Assembly: GCA_023247445.1 (NCBI GenBank)
Contig: JAHFGL010000027.1
Location: forward strand, 1 to 32,344
Direction: 5' to 3'
From: Candidatus Omnitrophota bacterium
Lineage (GTDB): Bacteria; Omnitrophota; Gorgyraeia; Zapsychrales; Zapsychraceae
Length of the DNA stretch: 32,344 nucleotides
A program made the translations under genes and the position numbers. The notes beneath the pieces are model-generated. The model did not search any database and was not told the DNA's origin. It saw only the letters and a list, made by a program, of their open reading frames with translations. Positions 7,682 through 15,912 of this stretch are shown piece by piece. The stretch's first letter is position 1. Every line of letters starts with the position of its first letter.

Positions 7682-8422
7682 TTGCCCGTAAATAACTCCA
7701 TTTTACGTTGCGTTGAATTAATCAAAAACGCTCAGTCAATTGGTGTCCTTACTGGCGCGGGGATATCAACGAGCGCGGGGATTCCGGATTTTCGTGGACC
7801 CAAAGGTTTATACGTCACGCGTCAGTATGATCCCGATAAAGTTTTTGATATTAATTATTTCCACCGCGATCCAAAACCATTCTACGAATTTGCCCGCGAC
7901 TTCATTAAACTTGAAGGAACACTAAAGCCAACCGTGGCCCATCAATTTCTCGCCAAACTTGAACAAAAAGGAAAGCTCAAGGGAATCGTCACGCAAAATA
8001 TTGATTCACTTCATCAGATGGCGGGATCAAAAAAAGTTTATGAGATGCATGGCAGTTTTTGGGTTAGCCACTGCTTAGAGTGTGGGAAAAATTTTAGTTA
8101 TGAAGAGATGAAGGTGAAGTTATATAGGGAAGAGGTTTGTCATTGCTCTTGCGGTGGCGTTATCAAACCTGATATCGTCTTTTTCGGTGAGAATGTTAAA
8201 TATCTTAATGAATCGATTGCGCTCGCGGAGCGGTCTGATTTATTTTTTGTCATTGGAACATCCTGTGTCGTTTATCCAGCGGCGACAATACCGGAATATA
8301 CAAACGGCGACATCGTGGTCGTTAACATGTCTGATATTAAGTTGCAGCATGGTAATATTGTTTTGACCATCAAAGAAGATATTGATCAGTTCTTTAAAAA
8401 GTTATCTGAACAACTGTTTTAG
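7682..8422 (+). CDS. Sir2-family NAD-dependent protein deacylase (sirtuin)
   Basis: A 246-residue sirtuin, standard for bacteria. NAD-binding motifs are GAGIST (25-30) and PDFRG (35-39), followed by TQNID (104-108), catalytic His123 in MHGS, and GTSCVVYPA (192-200). The zinc site is Cys131/Cys134 (CLEC) plus Cys155 and Cys157 in CHCSCGG. Overall it reads much like the class-U sirtuin of Thermotoga. It removes acyl groups from lysine with consumption of NAD. The gene begins with TTG, 5 bases after acs, with GAAGGG upstream; no ATG gives a complete N terminus. Position directly behind acs strongly suggests that deacetylation of Acs Lys616 is its main task. The class letter is from memory. Confidence 0.92.
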   Translation: MPVNNSILRCVELIKNAQSIGVLTGAGISTSAGIPDFRGPKGLYVTRQYDPDKVFDINYFHRDPKPFYEFARDFIKLEGTLKPTVAHQFLAKLEQKGKLKGIVTQNIDSLHQMAGSKKVYEMHGSFWVSHCLECGKNFSYEEMKVKLYREEVCHCSCGGVIKPDIVFFGENVKYLNESIALAERSDLFFVIGTSCVVYPAATIPEYTNGDIVVVNMSDIKLQHGNIVLTIKEDIDQFFKKLSEQLF

Positions 8423-8430
8423 TTTGACAG

Positions 8431-8532
8431 ACAAGTTATCCAGGCTAATGTCGTTCATCCGTCCTGCATTTTTCTAAATGGAATTATGGAAATTTGAACG
8501 GCAATTCACTTCCATTAGCCTTCCTAACTTGT
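8431..8532. mobile_element. 102-bp MITE-like imperfect inverted repeat
   Basis: The ends are 20-base inverted arms that match at 17 of 20 positions: ACAAGTTATCCAGGCTAATG at 8431-8450 against the complement of 8513-8532. CGTTCA (8452-8457) and TGAACG (8495-8500) continue the pairing inside, and CATTT/AAATG (8467-8480) forms an apical stem. It fills most of the 186-base gap between the sirtuin and sdhC and has no coding capacity. I see no clear target-site duplication, so it may be an old MITE, an IS200/IS605-type palindromic remnant, or a structured RNA leader. Confidence 0.5.
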
Positions 8533-8543
8533 TAAAAAATTCA

Positions 8544-8561
8544 AAAAAGGTACGCGCCCTC
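8544..8561. repeat. Diverged half copy of the GGGACACGTACC palindrome
   Basis: This segment matches the right arm of the palindrome at 5092-5109 at 14 of 18 positions, the first 11 being identical (AAAAAGGTACG); all four differences are transitions. No left arm is present. It lies between the MITE-like repeat and the sdh promoter. Confidence 0.4.
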
Positions 8562-8572
8562 ATTTAATCCTA

Positions 8573-8581
8573 TGTTATAAT
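8573..8581 (+). promoter_or_regulatory. Extended -10 promoter of the sdhCAB operon
   Basis: TGTTATAAT is a perfect TG-n-TATAAT extended -10 box, 27 bases before the sdhC start. There is no good -35 at the expected distance (8553-8558 reads CGCGCC), which extended -10 promoters can tolerate. The same TGTTAT core precedes hemN and hemA. Confidence 0.6.
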
Positions 8582-8608
8582 CACGCCAGTTTAAAAAATT
8601 ATTAATCC

Positions 8609-9289
8609 ATGTGTAATCTTAATCAATACTTCAATTCTTCCATCGGTAAAAAACAAATCGTCGCTACAACCGGCCTTTTGTTAATCCTTTTTGTCGTCGG
8701 TCATTTGGCCGGCAATCTTATCATCTATTTAGGGCCAGAAGCATTTAATAACTACGCGAAAAAGTTGGCGGGTTTGCGTCCTGGATTATATTTCGTTGAA
8801 GTCGGCTTGGCACTGGTTTTTTTAACGCATATTCTGGTTACTGCGCTTTTGATTATCCAAAACATCAAAGCCCGCCCAGTGGGTTATCGTGTTTACGGTG
8901 ATTCAGGGGAGCGATCATTTGCCACGCGTCTTATGCCTTACACAGGAACATTTCTTTTAATTTTTATCATCTGGCATCTTTTCGATTTTACTTTTATCGA
9001 TAAACATGGGTCACGCAGTATGCTCATGGGGCATAGTTATGGACTTTTTGGCGTCGTCTATAATTCGTTTGTTGATCCTATTCATAGTCTGCTTTATATT
9101 TTAGCGATGTGTTGCCTGGGTTTTCATTTAGGTCATGGAATTGAAAGTTTCGCCCAAACCTTCGGATGCACTAATCTAACATCAACACCACTGATTAAGC
9201 GAATTAGCTATTATTCGGCCTTGATTATTACTGTTGCTTACAGTTCAATTCCCGTTTATGTGTTTTTTAGTTATCCTATTTTAAAATAA
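8609..9289 (+). CDS. sdhC: Succinate dehydrogenase/fumarate reductase cytochrome b subunit (type B)
   Basis: A 226-residue membrane anchor with five predicted helices at about 18-38, 62-85, 110-130, 155-177 and 198-220. It anchors the SdhAB heads and passes electrons between quinone and the iron-sulfur subunit. Its single-subunit, five-helix design is the type-B (b558) class, which binds two hemes. Four histidines at matching places in helices I-IV, His32, His74, His123 and His173, are the likely axial ligands and are spaced much as in the Bacillus and Wolinella enzymes. It opens the sdhCAB operon; sdhA begins 1 base after its stop. The extended -10 promoter lies 27 bases upstream and no Shine-Dalgarno is visible before this ATG. 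Direction of catalysis cannot be judged from this subunit. Confidence 0.92.
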   Translation: MCNLNQYFNSSIGKKQIVATTGLLLILFVVGHLAGNLIIYLGPEAFNNYAKKLAGLRPGLYFVEVGLALVFLTHILVTALLIIQNIKARPVGYRVYGDSGERSFATRLMPYTGTFLLIFIIWHLFDFTFIDKHGSRSMLMGHSYGLFGVVYNSFVDPIHSLLYILAMCCLGFHLGHGIESFAQTFGCTNLTSTPLIKRISYYSALIITVAYSSIPVYVFFSYPILK

Positions 9290-9290
9290 A

Positions 9291-11207
9291 ATGTCTATGC
9301 TTGATTCCAAAATTCCAGAAGGTCCGCTTAAAGAAAAATGGACCAAACACAAATCCAAGATAAAGCTGGTTAATCCAGCAAACAAACGCAAGTATCATGT
9401 CATCGTCGTTGGCACCGGTTTAGCTGGCGCCTCTGCTGCAGCTTCCTTATCTGAACTTGGTTACAATGTTCACGTTTTCTGCATTCAAGACAGTCCTCGC
9501 CGGGCCCATTCGATTGCCGCGCAGGGAGGAATCAATGCCGCCAAAAATTATCCCAACGATGGCGACAGTATTTATCGTTTATTTTATGACACGGTTAAGG
9601 GTGGCGACTTTCGTTCGCGTGAGGCAAACGTTTATCGATTAGCGGAGGTGAGTAACTGCATCATTGATCAATGTGTCGCTCAAGGCGTTCCTTTTGCCCG
9701 TGAATATTCTGGATATTTAGATAATCGTTCTTTTGGTGGCGCGCAAGTTTCACGAACATTTTATGCCCGTGGGCAAACAGGCCAGCAACTTTTATTGGGC
9801 GCCTATAGTGCGTTGATGAAAGAAGTCGGCAAGGGAGCTATCAAACTCTATCCGCGTACGGAAATGCTCGATTTGGTTATTGCTGATGGTGTTGCACGCG
9901 GCATTATCACCCGAAATTTAGTTACTGGAAAAGTTGAACGTTTTGCCGCTGATGCGGTTGTTTTAGCCACCGGCGGTTATGGAAATGTTTTTTATCTATC
10001 AACAAATGCCAAGGCCTGTAATGTAACGGCGAGTTGGCGCGCGCATAAAAAAGGCGCGTTATTTGCCAATCCTTGTTATACCCAAATTCATCCTACGTGC
10101 ATTCCAGTTCATGGCGATTATCAATCAAAACTTACACTGATGAGTGAGAGTTTACGTAACGATGGCCGCGTTTGGGTGCCCAAGAAAAAAGGCGATACTC
10201 GTCAAGCATCACAAATCCCTGAAGATGAACGTGATTATTATCTTGAACGAAAATATCCGAGCTTTGGAAATCTTGTCCCACGTGATTTAGCGTCGCGTAA
10301 TGCAAAACTAGTTTGCGATGAAGGTAAGGGTGTTGGCGCAACTGGCCAAGCGGTCTATTTAGATTTTGCCGATGCGATTAAACGTTTAGGCGCGGACAAA
10401 TTAAAAGAGCGTTACGAAAATCTTTTTGAGATGTATGAACGGATTTCTGGCGTCAGCGCTTACAAAGAACCGATGATGATTTATCCGGCGGTGCATTACA
10501 CAATGGGTGGACTTTGGGTTGATTATAATCTGATGAGCAATCTGCCTGGGCTATTCGTCATTGGTGAAGCGAATTTTTCTGATCATGGGGCTAACCGTTT
10601 AGGGGCGAGCGCGCTTATGCAAGGGCTGGCCGATGGATATTTTGTTTTGCCGTACACAATCGGTGATTATCTGGCGGGAGTTAAATCCGGACAAACAAAA
10701 ACGGACCTGCCTGAGTTTGCTGAGGCTGAAAAACAAGTCAAAGAAAAGACAGATCGTTTGCTATCTATTAAAGGGAAGAAGACAGTTGATGAATTTCATC
10801 GCGAGTTAGGAAAGCTTGTTTGGGATAAATGTGGCATGGCGCGTAACGACGCGGGATTAAAAGAAGCCTTAAAACGCATTCCCGAAATTCGTGATGAATT
10901 TTGGAAAAATGTTAATGTCCCTGGCTCAGGTACAGATTTAAATCAGTCGCTTGAGCGCGCCGGACGTGTCGCTGACTTTTTAGAGTTTTCTGAAACCTTG
11001 GTGCGTGATGCACTCCACCGCCGAGAATCCTGCGGCGGACATTTCCGTGAAGAATTTCAAACGCCCGAAGGCGAAGCCTTACGTGATGATAATAATTTTT
11101 GCTATGTTGGGGCCTGGCAGTTTCAAGGTGTTGGCAATGAACCGACGCTTCATAAAGAAGCACTTAATTTTGAAGAGGTGCACTTAGCGCAGCGAAATTA
11201 TAAATAG
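9291..11207 (+). CDS. sdhA: Succinate dehydrogenase/fumarate reductase flavoprotein subunit
   Basis: A 638-residue flavoprotein of complex II. The Rossmann motif [11 protein letters not shown] is at 40-50, and the HSIAAQGG segment carries His73, the residue that bonds FAD covalently in this family. Substrate-site motifs follow: HPTCIP in the middle, and the capping and FAD-return segment MGGLWVDYN ... GLFVIGEAN ... [17 protein letters not shown] towards residue 450. The C-terminal helical domain ([13 protein letters not shown]) is complete. It oxidises succinate to fumarate in the cytosol, attached to SdhC through SdhB. The length and type-B cytochrome partner fit the Bacteroidetes/Chlamydiae/PVC style enzyme. 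A second in-frame ATG at 9297 is an alternative start. The stop is immediately followed by an inverted heptamer array. Confidence 0.96.
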   Translation: MSMLDSKIPEGPLKEKWTKHKSKIKLVNPANKRKYHVIVVGTGLAGASAAASLSELGYNVHVFCIQDSPRRAHSIAAQGGINAAKNYPNDGDSIYRLFYDTVKGGDFRSREANVYRLAEVSNCIIDQCVAQGVPFAREYSGYLDNRSFGGAQVSRTFYARGQTGQQLLLGAYSALMKEVGKGAIKLYPRTEMLDLVIADGVARGIITRNLVTGKVERFAADAVVLATGGYGNVFYLSTNAKACNVTASWRAHKKGALFANPCYTQIHPTCIPVHGDYQSKLTLMSESLRNDGRVWVPKKKGDTRQASQIPEDERDYYLERKYPSFGNLVPRDLASRNAKLVCDEGKGVGATGQAVYLDFADAIKRLGADKLKERYENLFEMYERISGVSAYKEPMMIYPAVHYTMGGLWVDYNLMSNLPGLFVIGEANFSDHGANRLGASALMQGLADGYFVLPYTIGDYLAGVKSGQTKTDLPEFAEAEKQVKEKTDRLLSIKGKKTVDEFHRELGKLVWDKCGMARNDAGLKEALKRIPEIRDEFWKNVNVPGSGTDLNQSLERAGRVADFLEFSETLVRDALHRRESCGGHFREEFQTPEGEALRDDNNFCYVGAWQFQGVGNEPTLHKEALNFEEVHLAQRNYK

Positions 11208-11261
11208 GGTCAAGTAGCAAGGGACAAAGGACCATGGTCCTTGCCCCATGACCCTTTACCC
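11205..11261. repeat. Inverted array of degenerate heptamers between sdhA and sdhB
   Basis: The sequence from the sdhA stop reads as seven-base units: TAGGGTC, AAGTAGC, AAGGGAC, AAAGGAC, one C, then ATGGTCC, TTGCCCC, ATGACCC, TTTACCC. G-rich units on the left oppose C-rich units on the right. The centre AAGGACCATGGTCCTT (11227-11242) is a perfect 16-base palindrome, and GGGTCA (11207-11212) pairs with TGACCC (11249-11254). As RNA it would be a hairpin between sdhA and sdhB that could set the ratio of the two messages. Confidence 0.7.
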
Positions 11262-11273
11262 AACTTAATTATT

Positions 11274-12029
11274 ATGACCAAAACTATCACCCTCACCCTC
11301 AAAGTCTGGCGACAAAAAAGTAAATCTGAAAAAGGCAAGTTCGAGGTTTATAAAGCCGACAACATTGATACGGATATGTCTTTTCTGGAAATGCTTGATG
11401 TCGTCAATGAAAAGCTAACCAAAGAAGGCAAAGAGCCGATTGCCTTTGATCACGATTGTCGCGAAGGAATCTGTGGAGCGTGTGGCGCTGTTGTTAATGG
11501 CCAGCCGCATGGACCGCTGGATGCCACAACCCTTTGCCAGCTTCATATGCGTAATTTTAAAACTGGTCAGACCCTTGTCATTGAACCTTGGCGTGCGAAA
11601 GGATTTCCTATTGTGCGTGACTTGGTTGTTGATCGGTCGTCGTTTGATCGCATCATGGCCGCGGGTGGATTTGTTTCAGTTAAAACTGGTTCCGCCCCAG
11701 AAGCTAACTCGATTGCGGTTGCCAAAAAAAATGCTGAGCTTGCCATGGATGCGGCGCAGTGTATTGGCTGTGGCGCGTGTGTGGCCGCTTGTCCAAACGC
11801 CTCAGCGATGTTATTCGTTGGTGCTAAAGTCAGCCAATTATCCTTACTTCCCCAAGGAAAGATTGAAAGCAAAGAACGCGTGCTGAAAATGGTCAAAAAA
11901 ATGGATGAAGAAGGATTTGGTAACTGCTCCAATGAATATGAATGTGAAGCCGCCTGCCCTAAAAGTATCAGCGTTACAAACATCGCCCGCATGAACAAAG
12001 AATTCCGCCAGGCGGAAGTTGATTCTTGA
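11274..12029 (+). CDS. sdhB: Succinate dehydrogenase/fumarate reductase iron-sulfur subunit
   Basis: A 251-residue iron-sulfur subunit that carries electrons from FAD to the cytochrome b hemes. The [2Fe-2S] ligands are Cys62, Cys67, Cys70 ([10 protein letters not shown]) and Cys88. The [4Fe-4S] ligands are Cys163, 166, 169 and 173 ([11 protein letters not shown]). The [3Fe-4S] site comes from Cys218, Cys224 and Cys228 ([11 protein letters not shown]). The frame is open back to a TTG at 11241, but that lies in the heptamer hairpin and adds a meaningless leader; the ATG at 11274 starts at the first beta strand ([10 protein letters not shown]). No Shine-Dalgarno precedes it, only AACTTAATTATT. 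It is the last gene of sdhCAB; the hemN promoter overlaps its final codons. Confidence 0.95.
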   Translation: MTKTITLTLKVWRQKSKSEKGKFEVYKADNIDTDMSFLEMLDVVNEKLTKEGKEPIAFDHDCREGICGACGAVVNGQPHGPLDATTLCQLHMRNFKTGQTLVIEPWRAKGFPIVRDLVVDRSSFDRIMAAGGFVSVKTGSAPEANSIAVAKKNAELAMDAAQCIGCGACVAACPNASAMLFVGAKVSQLSLLPQGKIESKERVLKMVKKMDEEGFGNCSNEYECEAACPKSISVTNIARMNKEFRQAEVDS

Positions 12030-12053
12030 AATCACTGTTAAATCTGTTATCCT
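12026..12053 (+). promoter_or_regulatory. Promoter of hemN
   Basis: TTGAAA (12026-12031) and TATCCT (12048-12053) are 16 bases apart, with a TG at 12045-12046 making an extended -10 box (TGTTATCCT). The -35 box overlaps the sdhB stop codon. The start of hemN lies 40 bases downstream. Confidence 0.55.
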
Positions 12054-12093
12054 ACCTATCTAAGGAAATTTAATCCCACGAACTAAACCAAGC

Positions 12094-13461
12094 ATGATTG
12101 ATAAACAAACTATTCGTAAATACGATATCGCTGGGCCGCGCTATACAAGTTATCCCACGGCTCCCAATTGGACGACAGATGTTAATCAAGATACTTATAT
12201 TGAAAAGTTAAAGGTGTTTGGTAAGACCAATAAAACACTTTCGCTTTATATTCATTTACCGTTTTGTGAGTCCATGTGTACTTATTGCGCCTGCAATGTT
12301 GTCATCCGCAAAAAAGATGTTAAGTATGCCGAAGAATATTTAAAATACTTGTTTAAAGAAATTGATTTAGTTGCGCGATATATCGGGCGCAATATGCCGG
12401 TTAAACAATTTCACTGGGGGGGAGGAACGCCAACTTTTTTAAACGAAGATCAGATCGAACGACTTTTTAAAAAGGTTGCTGAAAATTTTAACATAGATTT
12501 TTCGGGGGAAATTGCCATTGAAATTGATCCAAGGACTATCGATAAAAGTAAAGTTAAGAAATTAAAAGACCTTGGATTTAATCGTATCTCAATGGGGATT
12601 CAGGATTTTGATTCAGAGGTTCAAAAAAGTGTTAACCGTCTTCAGCCTTTTGAATTAGTTAGGGAATTTAACGATTGGTGCCGAGAGCTAAAATTTCTTT
12701 CCATTAATTTTGATTTAATCTATGGACTTCCTCATCAAACTAAAGAAAGTTTTGATCAAACATTACGAAATATTTTTGATTTACGGCCAGACCGAATTGC
12801 TTTGTATAGCTTTGCGTATGTTCCCTGGCTTAAAAAACATCAAAATAAGTTAGATCCGCAAACCTTACCATCGAACGATCAAAAGTTAGACATTTTTTTA
12901 AGTGCCCGTCAGCAATTTTTAGATCATGGTTATCAAGCGATCGCCATGGATCATTTCGCACTTAAAGATGATGAGTTAGCCAAGGCCTTTAATCGGGGAA
13001 CTCTTTATCGAAATTTTATGGGCTATACGGTTAAACCCGCGGATGAATATCTTGGTTTGGGATTAACATCGATTGGGTTCTTGGAAAATACATTTATTCA
13101 AAATTATAAAGAGCTTCCCGAATATTATCGCTTACTTAAAGAAGAAACTTTGCCTGTTGAGCGTGGAAAAGTTTTAAGTGTTGACGATCAAATAAGGCAA
13201 TGGGTTATTAGTTCCTTAATGTGTCAGTTCAAACTTGATAAAAATATTTTTAAGGAAAAGTTTTCAATTTCTTTTGATGAATATTTTGCGCACGAGAAAG
13301 AGCACATTGAGCAATGCGTTAGCGATAACCTTATTGAAACACGATCAAATCTTATTTGCGTGACCGAATTGGGTAAGATTTTTATCCGCAATGTCTGCAT
13401 GGGATTTGATTGGTATTTAAAGCAGCAGGGAGCTCATAAACGATTTTCAAAAACAGTCTAA
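12094..13461 (+). CDS. hemN: Oxygen-independent coproporphyrinogen III oxidase (HemN type)
   Basis: A 455-residue radical SAM enzyme of the true HemN type: the N-terminal GPRYTSYPTAP (14-24) is diagnostic and absent from HemW look-alikes. The cluster motif is Cys58, Cys62, Cys65 followed by Cys67 (CESMCTYCAC), and HWGGGTPTFL is at about 107-116. The C-terminal HemN domain, with DHFALKDDELAKA and FMGYT, is complete. It converts coproporphyrinogen III to protoporphyrinogen IX in the cytosol without oxygen. Length is as usual for the family. It is transcribed from its own likely promoter and is followed by an inverted heptamer array before hemE. It supplies the substrate of the hemY product encoded two genes downstream. 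Confidence 0.94.
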   Translation: MIDKQTIRKYDIAGPRYTSYPTAPNWTTDVNQDTYIEKLKVFGKTNKTLSLYIHLPFCESMCTYCACNVVIRKKDVKYAEEYLKYLFKEIDLVARYIGRNMPVKQFHWGGGTPTFLNEDQIERLFKKVAENFNIDFSGEIAIEIDPRTIDKSKVKKLKDLGFNRISMGIQDFDSEVQKSVNRLQPFELVREFNDWCRELKFLSINFDLIYGLPHQTKESFDQTLRNIFDLRPDRIALYSFAYVPWLKKHQNKLDPQTLPSNDQKLDIFLSARQQFLDHGYQAIAMDHFALKDDELAKAFNRGTLYRNFMGYTVKPADEYLGLGLTSIGFLENTFIQNYKELPEYYRLLKEETLPVERGKVLSVDDQIRQWVISSLMCQFKLDKNIFKEKFSISFDEYFAHEKEHIEQCVSDNLIETRSNLICVTELGKIFIRNVCMGFDWYLKQQGAHKRFSKTV

Positions 13462-13462
13462 C

Positions 13463-13535
13463 TTAGGTTTTAGGGTAAAGGGGATAGGGCATAGTTCGCC
13501 CTAATCTCTAACCCCTAAAACCTAATCCCTACTAA
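13463..13535. repeat. Inverted array of degenerate heptamers abutting the hemE start codon
   Basis: TTAGGTTTTAGGG (13463-13475) pairs perfectly with 13513-13525, and GGGC (13487-13490) with GCCC (13498-13501) around a short loop. The left side reads in sevens as TTAGGTT, TTAGGGT, AAAGGGG, ATAGGGC; the right side from 13501 as CTAATCT, CTAACCC, CTAAAAC, CTAATCC, CTACTAA. The last unit touches the hemE ATG. The units recall the TTAGGG style of telomere repeats but this is an interstitial hairpin. Confidence 0.7.
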
Positions 13536-14552
13536 ATGACAAACCAACCACTTCTCCTACAAGCCTTCGAAGGCAAAAATAAAACTATTCCTGTCTGGTT
13601 CATGCGCCAGGCCGGGCGATACCTTCCAGAATATCGAGCATTTAAAGAAAAATATTCGCTGGATCAAATGTTCCACACGCCGGAGGTGGCGGCTAAGATC
13701 ACGTGTCTTCCTATTGATATCTTAGGCGTTGATGCGGCCATTTTATTTGCGGACATTCTTACATTACCGTCAAAAATGGGGTTCCATATTCGATTTGATA
13801 ATAAAGAAGGGCCGGTGATTGAAAATCCAATCAAAGATGTCGATGATATCAAACGCATGCATAACTTTAGTGATTTGTCGTTTGTTAAAGAAACGATTCA
13901 AAATGTTAACCATGATTTGCCAGCGCATGTTCCTTTAATTGGTTTTGCTGGATCGCCATTTACCGTCTTAACATATTTAATTGAAGGCGGCTCTTCCGTT
14001 AGCTATGCCAAGACGTTTCAATTTGTGTCGTATCATCCCGCGGCATTTCACCAAGCCATGAAAATATTGACCAAAAATACAATTGACTATTTAAATCTAC
14101 AAAAAAAAGCTGGCATCAAGGCATTTCAAATTTTTGACACCTGGGCGGGGATTCTACGCCCAACGGACTATGCCCATTTTATCTTGCCCTATATTCAAGA
14201 CATTTTTGCCACGGTTGATCTTCCATCAATTTATTACGTTAAAAATTCCAATCATCTCCTGCCACTGATGGATAAATCAAAAGCTGATTTCTTATCTGTC
14301 GATCACACCGTTGTCCTCGGACATCATAGAACTCTTGCGCATACAAAAAAAGGCGTCCAAGGTAATTTGTTCAATGGACTTTTATATGCCAATAAAAAGA
14401 CGCTTACAAAAGAGGTTCATGATGTTCTACAAGGAGCCCGCAAACACAAACGTTATATCTTCAATTTAAGTCATGGAGTTTTTCCTGATACAAACGTTAA
14501 TCAGCTTAAAACTATTGTTGATTTAGTCCATCGTTTTAAGTGGAAGACTTAA
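13536..14552 (+). CDS. hemE: Uroporphyrinogen decarboxylase
   Basis: A 338-residue TIM-barrel enzyme that removes four carboxyl groups from uroporphyrinogen III to make coproporphyrinogen III. The first family signature, PVWFMRQAGRYLPEY, spans 19-33 with substrate-contact Arg24 and Arg28; the catalytic Asp is Asp73 (FADIL). The second signature region, GFAGSPFTVLTYLIEGG, is at about 136-152, and the C-terminal FNLSHGVFPDTN carries the conserved His. Length is typical. The ATG directly follows the last heptamer of the repeat array and there is no Shine-Dalgarno, so initiation may depend on another signal. The gene is followed after 1 base by hemY, so the two are surely co-transcribed. Confidence 0.96.
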   Translation: MTNQPLLLQAFEGKNKTIPVWFMRQAGRYLPEYRAFKEKYSLDQMFHTPEVAAKITCLPIDILGVDAAILFADILTLPSKMGFHIRFDNKEGPVIENPIKDVDDIKRMHNFSDLSFVKETIQNVNHDLPAHVPLIGFAGSPFTVLTYLIEGGSSVSYAKTFQFVSYHPAAFHQAMKILTKNTIDYLNLQKKAGIKAFQIFDTWAGILRPTDYAHFILPYIQDIFATVDLPSIYYVKNSNHLLPLMDKSKADFLSVDHTVVLGHHRTLAHTKKGVQGNLFNGLLYANKKTLTKEVHDVLQGARKHKRYIFNLSHGVFPDTNVNQLKTIVDLVHRFKWKT

Positions 14553-14553
14553 A

Positions 14554-15912
14554 ATGTCTAAACAGATTATTATTGTTGGCGGGGGCATAAGCGGTCTTGC
14601 CCTGCTACACTATTTAAAAGTTAAATATTATTTTCAAGAAGACATTGTCATTCGACTTCTTGAAAAGAATGATTATGCTGGTGGAACAATCCGCACAATA
14701 GCTAAGGATGGATGTCTTTTTGAGATGGGGCCCAATGGGTTTCTAAACATTAATCCACGGACGCTGCAGCTTATTAATGATGTGCATTTAACGCGCAACT
14801 TAATTGAGGCCAAGAAAGATTCAAAGTTGCGGTTCATTTATCAGAAGGGAAGATTATATCCTTTGCCGAGCGATCCACTAAGCTTTTTAAACTCACCACT
14901 TTTGAATCCATTTGATAAAATTCGTATTTTGTTTGAACCATTTATTTTTAAAAAAAATAATCCGCATGAAACAATTTATGATTTTGGAAAACGTCGATTT
15001 GGTCAGAAGGCAGCGAATCTTTTTATTGACCCAATGATTAGTGGTATTTATGGCGGAGATGCTAAGAGAATTAACTTTAAAGCTGCTTTTCCGAAAGTTT
15101 ACGCAATGGAGCAAGAGTCAGGTTCTGTTATTAAGGCTTTAATTAAAGGAGGGAAGAAGGATAAGGGGAGAATTCCTAAAGCGCTTTTTTCATTTTTCAA
15201 TGGTATGTCAGAACTTGTTCATACAATTTCAAATCGATACCAGGATGACATTCAACTAAATCAAGATGTAAAAATGATTTCAACTCATCAAAATCGCTAT
15301 ATTGTTCACGCTAATGATAAGCAATATACCGCTGATGAATTGTTTATTTGCACTCCTGCATTTCAGGCCGCGTCATTGTTTAAAAAATTCGATGCCACAC
15401 TTGCCGAGCAGCTTGAACAAATTAATTACGTTCCCATGATTGTTGTTGGACTAATGTATTCAGAGAAAGCATTTAAAAATCTTCCCAAAGGGTATGGATA
15501 CCTTATCCCTTCAGCCCAAAAGAAAGAAATATTAGGTGTCTTGGTTGAAAGTAATATCTTTACCAATCGTTGTGTGCCTGGCCAAATTGTTTTTCGTGTG
15601 ATGATAGGAGGCGGCCGGTTTCCTGATATTCTTAAAAAATCAGAAGAAGAATTAGTTGCCCTAGCGATAAATGAAATCAAGTCAACGTATGAAACATTGG
15701 GTAATCCTAAAACAATATTTTTTACTGGTTGGTCGAAAGCAATTCCGCAATATGATGGAAACTATGTCCTATTTAAAGATTATTGGCAGGCCCACCAAAT
15801 CAAGTCAAAAAATCTGCATCTTGTGGCGAATTATCTGGAAGGGGTTTCCTTTAATGACTGCATTGAGAATGCATATCAGGCGGCAGTAAAATCTTCCCTT
15901 AATACCCATTAA
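14554..15912 (+). CDS. hemY: Oxygen-dependent protoporphyrinogen oxidase (HemY type)
   Basis: A 452-residue FAD enzyme of the HemY/PPOX family. The dinucleotide-binding motif IIVGGGISGLALLHYL is at 6-21, followed by GGTIRTI and the FEMGPNGFL signature. The C-terminal FAD motif NYLEGVSFNDCIENAYQAA is at about 425-443. It oxidises protoporphyrinogen IX to protoporphyrin IX, or possibly coproporphyrinogen to coproporphyrin in coproporphyrin-dependent bacteria; the HemN gene upstream argues for the protoporphyrin route. It uses oxygen, whereas HemN does not need it. It is coupled to hemE with 1 base between the genes. Its stop codon overlaps the stop of the convergent ABC permease gene by 4 bases, leaving no room for a separate terminator. 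Confidence 0.92.
   Translation: MSKQIIIVGGGISGLALLHYLKVKYYFQEDIVIRLLEKNDYAGGTIRTIAKDGCLFEMGPNGFLNINPRTLQLINDVHLTRNLIEAKKDSKLRFIYQKGRLYPLPSDPLSFLNSPLLNPFDKIRILFEPFIFKKNNPHETIYDFGKRRFGQKAANLFIDPMISGIYGGDAKRINFKAAFPKVYAMEQESGSVIKALIKGGKKDKGRIPKALFSFFNGMSELVHTISNRYQDDIQLNQDVKMISTHQNRYIVHANDKQYTADELFICTPAFQAASLFKKFDATLAEQLEQINYVPMIVVGLMYSEKAFKNLPKGYGYLIPSAQKKEILGVLVESNIFTNRCVPGQIVFRVMIGGGRFPDILKKSEEELVALAINEIKSTYETLGNPKTIFFTGWSKAIPQYDGNYVLFKDYWQAHQIKSKNLHLVANYLEGVSFNDCIENAYQAAVKSSLNTH

Noticed and set aside
11241-11273. TTG start at 11241 for sdhB
   Set aside because: It lies in the heptamer hairpin, and the extra residues are not part of the SdhB fold, which begins right after the ATG at 11274.
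11567-11998. 143-codon minus-strand frame opposite sdhB
   Set aside because: It is fully inside a certain gene and its sequence has no domain character; it is a by-product of sdhB codon use.
12094-13461. HemW (heme chaperone) instead of HemN
   Set aside because: The GPRYTSYPTAP N terminus, the CxxxCxxCxC motif and 455-residue length are those of HemN; HemW is shorter and lacks the N-terminal motif.
13501-13535. CTAACCC-like repeats as a chromosome end or true telomere
   Set aside because: Genes run continuously on both sides and the repeats form a short internal hairpin.
11205-13535. Repeat arrays as a CRISPR
   Set aside because: Units are 7 bases, degenerate and without spacers; no cas gene is present.
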